Positions 55,001-64,000 of a DNA stretch of 64,000 nucleotides are shown piece after piece. The DNA is from Klebsormidium nitens. Its lineage: Eukaryota; Streptophyta; Klebsormidiophyceae; Klebsormidiales; Klebsormidiaceae. Each line of letters begins with the position of its first letter. The stretch's first letter is position 1. Under the pieces are notes generated by a model. It was not told where the DNA came from. It was given only the letters and a program-made list of their open reading frames with translations, and made no database searches. Both the position numbers and the translations under genes were made by a program. The stretch is from contig DF237147.1 in NCBI GenBank assembly GCA_000708835.1, positions 69,169-133,168 on the forward strand. Reading direction: 5' to 3'.

Positions 55001-58000
55001 CTGCTGCTCTCCCGCAAGCCTGGAAGCCAGCCCGCAGCGCGCCTCATCGAGATGGTTAAGAGCCTCCAGGCCAGCTGGACAGCCTACGCCAAGCGGGCCA
55101 AGGCTGCCTCCCTCGCTGAAGCAGGGGCCGGCCAGATCGACACCTCCGAGGGCGCGCTGGACCTCAAGGCGCTGGAGCTGCTGCAACACCTCGTTGCACA
55201 ACTGTCAAGCGCTCTCACCGCCGCAGCCACGGACCAGATCCCGGACGAAGCAAGCGATGACGTCAGCACGCTGCAAACCCGGTTGTCGGTGCTGACAGTA
55301 GATGTCAGTGGTCTTGTTCAAGAGGCGGGTGCAAGCGGTGGGGCGGGGAAAGTGGTGGGCAGGTTCGAGTGGGTGGACGGTGTGTTGGTGCACGCTCTGG
55401 AGCGGGGAGAGTGGGTGCTGCTGGAGAACGCCAATCTGTGCAACCCGACGGTGCTAGACCGGCTGAACCCTCTGCTCGAGCCGGGGGGCACCGTCATGGT
55501 CAACGAGCGCGGCCTGGTTGAGGGGCAGCCCATGGTAGTTACGGCGCACCCCAAGTTCCGCCTGTTCCTGACGCTGGACCCAGGGTACGGGGAGCTCTCG
55601 CGAGCGATGCGGAACAGGGGGATTGAGGTTTTCATGATGCCGCCAGACTGGGCGTCGGACCAAGGAGAGAACGAGACAGAGCCGGAGCGGAGCACTCTAT
55701 GGCAAGACATGCTGCGGACACTGGCCGTGGCTGGCATCCCAGGGAGGGCCTTGTCCGAGGCGATGGCGCGAGCTCATGTCCGGACGGCAGAGGCGGCCGC
55801 AGCGTACTCCAGTGGAAGCGGGGCCCTGCTGACGCTGCGCGACCTTGCCCGCTTTGCTGAGCTCGTGAATGAGCTTTTGGAGAGGGGTGCCGAAGTAAGA
55901 GCAGCGATCCGGGTCAGTTGGGACCACACCCACGTGGCGAAGCTGGATTCGATGGAGGCGAGAGCGGCGGCGGAGGGGGCTTACGAGCAGTGGCTTGCAA
56001 ACGTGCACCTTGCAGAGGAAGCTCCGGGGTCGGATCAGGAAGCGGGCTCAAGTGGAGCCGCGCAGGCTATGAAAGCTGTGGAGGAGGAGTACTTGAAGGC
56101 TGCCCTGGTGCATCCCGCTCGCTGGCCTAACGTGCTTACGTCAGCAAAATGGGCGCAGCAATCGCAGCTCGCGGCGGTGAAGCGGGACGGCGAGTACCTG
56201 CTGTTCCTGGCAGCGCAGAGCGTGGCCGGAGAAGTCGCAACGATTCTGAGCCGATCGAAGGGGACGGCGTTTGGGGAGCATTTGCGGCCCTGGTTGGAGA
56301 AGGAAGCACACGAGAGTGGGGAGCTTTTGGCTGCTCTGGTGGCGGACATCTGGAGGGAAGGAGGCAAAGGAGATGCACGGAGTCGGGCAGAGCGGATGTT
56401 ATGGTTCGCATCGGCTTGCCTGGTGCAGCGGGTCTCCCCTCTGGATGCGGATCTGAGGGGGTTTTGGGTGCAAGCCGTCAGGGGCGGCTTCCTTGGTTTG
56501 CGGACGTCTGGAATAACCGGGGACCTGTTAGGCGGCCTTGCTGAGCTGATGGAGCAGCTCGAAGGTCATCCGGTCACCGCGCAACTCGGAAGAGTCCGGT
56601 TGGCCTTGGCTCGTCTGGTGGGCGCTTCAGTAGCGACCCTAGAAAGGCAGCCCTACGATCTGCGAGTTCTCAATCTAGCAGCGCCAGCTGGCACCCCGAC
56701 AGAAGCCCACCTGTTGCTCGTTGCGGCCCTGGCTGACAGCTGGGGACTGGCGAGAACTTCCATCCAGCAGCAAGTCGTAATGGACAGGTTCCTGGAGCAG
56801 GGGAGAAGCGAGGGGGCGGCCAGTCTGGTGGGGCAGTCGTTCCGTTACTACAAGGCCCCCTCCCAGAGGGCGCGCACTCAGGTCGCCCATAGAGTGGTGC
56901 CCTGGTTGTACCCCCTTTTCGAAGCCGTCCAAAACTGGGAGGATGCCTTGCTCCGGTCTCTCGCAGCGGAGGGGTTCGGCGGACTCGCGAGCAGCGGGGA
57001 CAACATGGAAGTAGACGAGGGGCCGGCGACTGCTGAGACGGTCGAGCGGATGGTGGCGGAAGTTCGGGAACTGAACGAGGCGCTGCGCGTGGTCCAGCAG
57101 TGGCGCTACTCCCTGTGGACGTGGGTCGCCCAGCGGCAGCAGCTGCACCCCCCCGAGGCGTTCCTGGTGCGTTGGGAGGGGCTGAGCAGGGCCCTGCTAG
57201 GGCTGGGGTTAGCGCGGCTGGCGGCGAGAGCGGGGCAAGAGCAGAGGACGAAAGTAGAAACTGCGGCCAAGCTGTTGGACGAGGCCTTGACGGGCGGAGA
57301 AGGGTCGCTCGGCAAGCCGCTGCTGTGGAAGTACGGCGGCCGACCGCAGGCGCCCGGGAGCCTAGAGCTGTGCTTGGAGGAGGCGGCGGTGCTGGGGCTG
57401 TGCGATGAGCTCAAGGTTCGGGGGGGTAACGGAAGTGAGGGAGTTGCAGTCGGGGGGGAGGTTCGGCGGCTGGCGGTGCAGGGGCTTTGCATGTTACAGT
57501 GGGCCAAAGGGTTGGACAGGGGGCCCGGCGCGAAGTTCGAGAGCGCAGGAGTAGAGGGAGTGCACGCGTTTCTGCAGCGACAAGTCCAGGCCGGCCAAGA
57601 GAAGCTAAGCGAGCACACCGACTTCGATCCCATCCCACACACAATGGACGAGGCGGGTGGTTGGGTGGTTAGCCCCAGTCAACTGTGGAAGTCCAGAAGC
57701 GTGCAGGGAGGCGAGTTCCCTCACGAGCTGTTGCGGTGGGAGGGCGCCCGCGCGCTCTCGCAACCACTGCTCGCGCTCTACGAGGTGGCCAGTCTGAGCA
57801 GCCAGGCCGCGCTCATCCCGCCTCTAGTCGAGTGGGCCGTAAGCACGGGAACGGGCAGCCCCGCATGGGGCCCTCCAGAGCACAGCCGGCTCCAGTCTTT
57901 GTTGGACACGTGGCTCGCCGTGGGACCTCGATCACCGGCCGACTTTGCGCCTGCCCAGCAGCTGTTCTGGCTGTTGGACGCTGTCGCAGCAGGCGGGGTG

Positions 58001-61000
58001 CAGGACCTAGGGCTGGCTATCAGGGCCGCAGTACATGAGTTTGTGTACAGGTAGGAGCGGGGTCATGTTCTGGCCGAGTTTCAACTGCTTCATTATTGAT
58101 TCTCCTTTCAGGATTTTTTTGGCTTATGCCACGGCCAGTTGTCTGGAGGAGGCAGGATCTTTCTTGAACGGCGAGGAGTTTCTGATCAGAAAGTTAAACG
58201 ACGACTCGTTGCCGTGGCGTTCACTTTCTTTGCCGGTCAGACCGAGCCTCGTTCTTGGCGTTGGTTCAATGTCTGTCACCACTGACCTACGCAATCCATT
58301 TCAAATCTTCCGTTGGTACTCAAACAGTCCTTCTATTCCTGATCCAGGTGGCACGCCGCTCTTTGGGACAACGTATCATCCGCCCTGCCGGCTGCTTTCC
58401 ACACCAAGCAAGGCCGCGACACCCCCGCTGTCAACGCCCTCCTCGACGCCGGCAGCAGCCCCTTGCTCCTGGCCAGCACCGGCTCTTCTCCAAGAGGTCA
58501 CTCCGAGTTTTGGACCCGGACTGCGGGCCCCGCGCGCCTGTATCAGGCGCCGCAAACAGTCTTGTCGGCGGCGCTTGTGCACCAGAGCAGCCCGATCGGC
58601 GACCACCTGCCCCGCCTGCTGCAGCTCCAGCTGGCCGCCCGCCACCTCTGGGCAGCGGCCGCCCACTCCGAAGCTGCCACGCCAGCAGACTCCGGCCGTG
58701 CTGACGTCAGGGCCGCCGCGGTTGTCCTCTTCCAGATCGTCCTAGCGCACAGCAAGGCGTTTCCTCCCCAAGCGCTCGAGGCGCTTGTCGGGGGTCTGGA
58801 GACTTTGCGGGGCGCGCTCCATGGCTCGGGCACGACAGACCTGCCGCAGACCGTGGCTGGAGTCGTCTCTGCCTTAGGACAGTCCCAGCACCCCCGCTTT
58901 GCTGCCACTGTGCCCTCTCTCGTGGAACCAGCTCTGAACACGCTGTCGGAGCTCATCTCGGGGGATGTCCGGAGTCTGGTCCAGCGGGGCCGGCTGTGGC
59001 TCTTCATCGGTGCGCTGCGGTTGCACCTGCTGCTGCCCTCCAACGGCTGCGACCCCGCCGCCAAGTACGCGCACCAGCGGGACCACTTTCAGGAGGTGCT
59101 CGCGGACCGCCGGCTCGAGGTCGAAGTGCGGGAAACGGTCGAGCGGCTGGCCACGGGGGGCCCCGCGAACGATGCGGACGTTGCCCGGCTACGTACAGAA
59201 GCGTCCGATCTGGTCCGCAAAGTAGAGCAGCTCGCGGCGAAGGTGGTGCACCGCCCAGAGCCGCCCCAGTTCGGGGCCTTGTTCGAGGAGGTGACGCGCT
59301 TCGTGGGGAGTTCTGCCAGGGTGGAGAGGGTGGTCGGTCTCGCGAACGGGGCCCGGGCGGGGCAGGCCGGAGCAGGAGAGCTGGAAGTTTGGCAGGGCAA
59401 CCTGGGCCATCTGGTTCAAAGGCTAACCAAGGAGTACCCGGCTTATCGTGACGTGGCTCAGCCAGTTCAATTGGCGGCTTACGAGCTGCGCTACGGGGCT
59501 GCGCTGATGGCGGCTGCGGGGGTCGAGCAGGCACGCTTTGGGGGGATCCCTGGGGCCTTGATGCCGGTAGGAAGAAGCGCCGAGCTAGAGGAGCTCCTCG
59601 GCTGGTTGATGGGCTTCCCCGTGAGGCGCTCCGGGGGGCTTACGGAAGGTGGTGACGGTTCGGAAAGTGGTGTTTGGCAAAAGTGGGTTGATGAGAGAGC
59701 GCTGCAGCTGCTGTCGAGCACTGTGGTCCGGAACAGCGGGGACGCCCCCGCCATTGAGCTGCAGATGAAAGTGCTCCAGCTGGTGGCCGCTAGAGCCGCC
59801 CAGGCCGCCACTGCAGCCGGAGGCGCGAGCCGGGAATCTCTAGAGGTGCTCGGCCGCGCGTTCGGGGCGCTGGTGCGGCTGTGGAGCGGGGTGAAGGAGC
59901 GGCGCGCGGAGAAGGAGCGGGAGGACGCGGAGCTGTACAAGTACAAGGTGCGCAGCCACGTGATGCGGACGGAGGAGGAGGAGAACGAGGCGGACTACAA
60001 GGAGATGTTCCCGGACTACTTCGAGCAGTATGCGGACATCGAGGGCGAGCCCGAGATGGCGTCCGCAGAGGACGACGACCGGAGAGCGGCGGCGGCAGAG
60101 GCGGCGGCCGCACAGGGAGTGGAGTCGGATGCGTCGCAGAAGGCTTCCTGGAACCTGCTCCAGGAAATGGTCGGCCCCGTGGTCCGGCTGCACGGCCAAG
60201 TCTTCGGACCGGTTGTTGAAATTCGGACGCCAGAAGTTCCGGCAAAGTCCAAAACGGGCAAGAAAGGCAAGGCGAAGCAGACGGAAGCAGCGCTGCCGGA
60301 GAGCGACAGGGACACGTCTCTCCTGAACGCCTTCGTGGCGTCTTATGACACGGGCGTCCAGCTGCTGCACCACGGGCTTGGGCTGGTCGCCGGCCCGGAA
60401 GTCGAACAACGGACGCTCTCGGGACACGTGCTGCGGGTCAGCTTGGAGCACCGCCGGCTCAGCCGCCGGCCCAATGCTGACGCTGCGGCCATCAACATCA
60501 ACGTGGAGAACCCCCCCGAACTCGCCCTAGCATTGCACCCCCTGGCGCGCGTTTTACAGCGTCTGGGCGATCTGTTGCGGGAGTGGCCGGACCACCCCGT
60601 GCTGCAACAGCTGCAGAAAATTTGCGAGCGAGTCGTGGCGCTTCCGGCGGACGCCCCCCTCGTGAAGGCGCTGGTCGGCCTGGAGCTGCTGCTGACCAAG
60701 GCGCAGATCTGGCAGGAGGGCGCGGCGCGCCACGTGTCACTGGCGGCGGAGCTGGACGAGGTGGCGCGCCTGGTTGCTAGGTGGCGCAAGGCGGAGCTGG
60801 CCAGCTGGCCGAGTCTCATGGAACAGGTGGGCAAAGGGGTGGAGTTAACGATCTGCAGAAAAGGCGTTGGGATTTGCTGTATGCAGACTCTGCTTAGACC
60901 GCTTCTCTGTTGTGTCGTGATCTTTCCGTTTCCTCCCAGAAAGATTTCTGAAGCGTTTCGCTTAGAGCTTTGGTTCGACGCGCTCTGCTTCCTTCTTTCC

Positions 61001-63913
61001 CCAAAGTGCTTTCTAGAGCTGCAGAGACAATTTAACACACTTCAGCCGTCTCCGTGGGTCAGTGCATGAATCGTATACCTGCTAACAAGGAAGAGCGGCT
61101 GCTTGGAACACTTGCTCTTTCCCCTGCGACTGCTGTCCTTACCTCGAAAGTTCTAATCCACTCCTGTTGGGTTGCAGGTGCGGCGCAAGCACGAGAAGGC
61201 TGCCGAGGCCCTGTGGTTTGCTCTGTACGGCCTGGTCCACCGCCCCGGTGCGGCCAGCACGGCGCCTGACGCTACCACCCCAGCCCCCAACCCCACCGAT
61301 CGCGACGCCAAGCCGGCCCCCAGCGCTCTGTCCACGACTATCGCCGGTGTCGAGGAGTTCATCCAGACGTCAACCCTAGGAGAGTATCACCGCCGCCTCC
61401 AGATGGTCGCCGCTTTCGGGGGCGAGATGAGCGTCCGGGCGCGTGGTGCCGACAACGCAGAGATGGCGGCACTCTCGTCGGCCCTGAAAACAGTCCACAG
61501 CTACTACTGCCAGTTTGTGCCGACGGTGGCGGATGCGCTGCGCGCGGGGGGCGACCTGGTGGAGAAGGAGCTGCGCGAGTTCGTGCGGCTGCAGAAGTGG
61601 GAGGACCGCAACGTGTACGCCATGCAGGCGTCCGCGGAGAGGAGCCACCGCAAGCTGCACAAGCTGGCCAGCAAGCTCGACGTGAGGGCGCCGCTCATTG
61701 CTGCGTATCTGAGAGGGAGATTCTCTAATGGGCAGGACGATGAAACCGGGAGTCCTCGTTTAAGGGGAGAACCATGCCGGATCGAAGCCAAATCCGAAGG
61801 AGCTGTGTGGACGAGGGTTGCGGTCATGTATGCTTCAAGTCGCGGGCAATCTTTTCTTCTGGCTTTCCCCCGCCATACGAGTACGCTTAACGGTCGACTT
61901 CGATTGTTGGGAATGTTTGTGTATTGCAGAGACTGCGTTGGCATCTCAAATCTCCTGATTCTCAACACCGAGATTTACAGGTTCTGCTTCATAATCAAAG
62001 CGGTCACGTGCTTCTGCAGGAGGTGCTGAAGCAGCCCGTCGCTCAGCTGCTGGCCCGCCAGTCGGACAAGGTCGGCTTCTCCGAGCTGGCCAAACTGGGC
62101 GGCTCTGCTCCTGAATCGCTACCCGCAGGCAAGGAACCGGTGGACGCAGCGTCCAAGGCTGGGGAAGCGGCTGCCGGCGTGTCTGCGACCGACGAGGAGG
62201 ATGCGATCGAGGCCGGAGCAGAGGGCCCAGGAGTGCAACAGCAGTGGTCGGAGTTCTGCTCTGCTCGCCTAGCAGCGCTGACTGAGGGCCACGAGGGAGA
62301 GGTGGTCGAGAAAGGTGGGAAACGCTCATGGGCGAGGGTCAATCGAGTTTGTGTACCTCTCATCATCCTGCTTATATGTGGTAAAACTTCGAATGCGGTG
62401 GGTTTTTGGGTGTTGTCTTATCTTGTAACGCTGATTCTGGCTGTGTCTTGGTTGTTCTGTCGATGATACGAGCTCAGTATCTTGATCCGAGCTTACTCTT
62501 GCCTTTCAATGAGGATCCTGCCTCCGTTATTGAAGAAGGCCGGGCAAGAATCCACATCATCGGGGGTTTTGCGTCCCTTGAAAGTTCGGTCGGCTCGTCG
62601 CTTGAAGGTTTTGCTATATTACTCTGCTCAAAGGCTGCTGTGATCGTGCACGAAGCCCCGTGATGAAACCAATCTACCCTCCAGATTGGGGCGGCTCTCT
62701 TTCTGAGAGCTTGTCCCTTTCCATGATGGCGGTAAATGTCATAGTTACTCTGAGGGCTTTCTTGCACGACAAGAACAGCATGTTTTAAGGTCCTTGCCGA
62801 TCTGGGAACCAGCATTTGTTGTCTGCTTTTGGACTTCAATCCCTACTTCCTTTTGGTGGGTGAGAGGATATTGACATCCGCTTGTCATTTTCTGGGTACA
62901 AACTTCGCTTCGACGCTCAATACCACTGCGTGTGACAGGGACTAGTCTACGTTGCCTTCTTCGCCTTTGGCTGCCTTTCAATCCTTTTGGTAACCACCCC
63001 GACTAATGGAGAATCTACCCACATCTGCCGGTCGCTTTGCTTTTGATTTCAAGCCATTGTTCACCTGCCCCTTTCTCTGCGCGTACCCCCTCAGGGCCCC
63101 GCCCGCTGTACCAACACCGCCTGCCGTCCCTGGCGGCTCGCCTGAGCCAGCTCCTCGGGTCCACGGTCCTGTCGGAGCAAGGCGCGCGGCGCCGCAAGGG
63201 TGGAGCGGATGCGGTGGAGCGGCTGAGCGGCGTGATAGTACGGCGCGCGCAGGCGCTGAAGGCCAGCGAGGCCAAGCGCAGCGTCAAGAAGAAGGCGCTC
63301 GTGGACCTGCTCAAGGGGCTGCGCGGCCTCGGGCTGTCGCACCACAAGTGAGGCGGCTAAGCAAGGGCAGCACTTGGCCACTGCTTTCGAATGAAGAGGC
63401 GTCGGATGTTCTGATGATTCTCTTACATCAGAGTACGTCTGTATAGATCAAGAGGTCAGAACGTCATCTTGGGCTGACGTGAATGGGAAGGTGCGATGCT
63501 CCTGTCCGATTCTTGTCATTCATTGGAAGTTTGCCATTCACGTTAAGTACACGTGCCCTCCGAAGCTGTTCTGGTTGGGATCACGCACAATCTAGCACCT
63601 CGAAGGCATGGCGACTGTCCAACCGGATCTTTAAAGGTTGCGAACCCTCTCCCTCCCTTTCCTCAGGTCTGCTGTTCCTGTTGAAGAGCGGGACCCCAAG
63701 AACTGGTTCCTGCTGGCCCGCCCCGACCACGCGGAACGACTCTACACGGTTGCGAACCTGGATGCGGAGACGGAGGACTTCGTAGTGGCGTCGTCCGTGG
63801 CGGGCGCTGCCAGCTGGGGCCGAGCGGAGGGGTACTACCATCGCAACATGGCGCAGCTCCAGCAGCTGTGGCAGGCGCGCCAGGACTTCAGCAAGGACCT
63901 CAGCCTTAGAGAG
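43084..63913 (+). CDS. MDN1: Midasin (MDN1/Rea1), giant dynein-like AAA+ ATPase of pre-60S assembly, 5' part, 21 exons, 3' end beyond window
   Basis: Removes assembly factors from nucleolar and nucleoplasmic pre-60S particles by pulling through its MIDAS domain. Exons: 43084-43191, 43517-44208, 44460-45957, 46223-47068, 47330-47842, 48125-48316, 48956-49208, 49516-49709, 49994-50280, 50535-50949, 51567-51815, 52125-52281, 52545-52621, 52829-53485, 54045-54728, 54932-58050, 58348-60826, 61178-61681, 62020-62314, 63095-63347, 63667-63913; 4,573 codons, every junction in phase. Six AAA modules are visible by Walker A: GPPGAGKS (388), GETGTGKT (723), GPTSSGKT (1186), GETGAGKT (1485), GSPGVGKT (1910), GGPASGKT (2233). 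Walker B: FEDVD, LDEIN, LDELN, VDEIS, LDELN; the sixth is degenerate (LENANL), as is usual for the family. After AAA6 comes the long helical linker, including an acidic segment TEEEENEADYKEMFPDYFEQYADIEGE. The D/E-rich region and C-terminal MIDAS domain must lie beyond 64000. A basic low-complexity insert sits in AAA2. Confidence 0.97.
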
Positions 63914-64000
63914 GTGCGGCGCACAACCAAAGAGCAAGGGAGCTTGATATCCGATTGATCCTCCTGTGGCTTTGTCGAGCCAGACATGTTCTACGAATTT

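Noticed and set aside
58021-58347. Open frame continuing past the 3.1 kb MDN1 exon at 58035-58745 in another frame
   Set aside because: The family sequence VYRWHAALWDN is restored only by splicing 58050 to 58348; the other frame is intron plus shadow.

Overview
This is nuclear DNA of a photosynthetic eukaryote, most likely a streptophyte green alga (Klebsormidium-like; this placement is inferred from protein similarity to land-plant versions, not tested). The genes are split by many short GT-AG introns. The proteins resemble land-plant orthologues, and two of them, a fused aminodeoxychorismate synthase and an isopropylmalate isomerase small subunit, carry N-terminal extensions that look like plastid transit peptides. 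I saw no bacterial-style operon, CRISPR array, prophage, insertion sequence, rRNA or convincing tRNA.

Layout from left to right: the last exon(s) of an unidentified + strand gene (1-380); PUS10, a tRNA pseudouridine synthase (+, 502-5967); a SNAP43/SNAPC1-like snRNA-transcription factor (-, 11468-7110); aminodeoxychorismate synthase (-, 18918-13435); PWP2/UTP1 (+, 19524-23779); a small DUF1475 membrane protein (-, 25634-25230); an ApaH-like phosphatase (+, 26225-28906); retromer VPS35 (-, 37731-30437); a TMEM50/UPF0220 membrane protein (+, 39153-40428); isopropylmalate isomerase small subunit (-, 42708-41361); and midasin/MDN1 (+, from 43084, running off the right edge after 4,573 codons).

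Exon models were built by hand. Each junction was required to keep reading frame and to match the conserved protein family. For PUS10, ADCS, PWP2, ApaH-like phosphatase, TMEM50 and the isomerase small subunit, the exon lengths sum exactly to a complete ORF. All introns in these models are GT-AG except one GC-AG intron in PUS10. The SNAP43-like model is incomplete in one place.

From the ADCS gene rightward, transcription direction alternates strictly, giving four head-to-head pairs (ADCS/PWP2, DUF1475/ALPH, VPS35/TMEM50, isomerase/MDN1) with spacers of about 375 to 1,420 bases. Three genes serve RNA modification or ribosome assembly (PUS10, PWP2 for the small subunit, MDN1 for the large subunit), one serves snRNA transcription, two serve plastid metabolism (folate, leucine) and one serves endosomal sorting. 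They look like ordinary housekeeping genes. I found no clear sign of a new multi-gene system. The most useful leads are the compact isomerase/MDN1 divergent promoter with its short dyad, the ApaH-like phosphatase, and the unusual architecture of the SNAP43-like gene.
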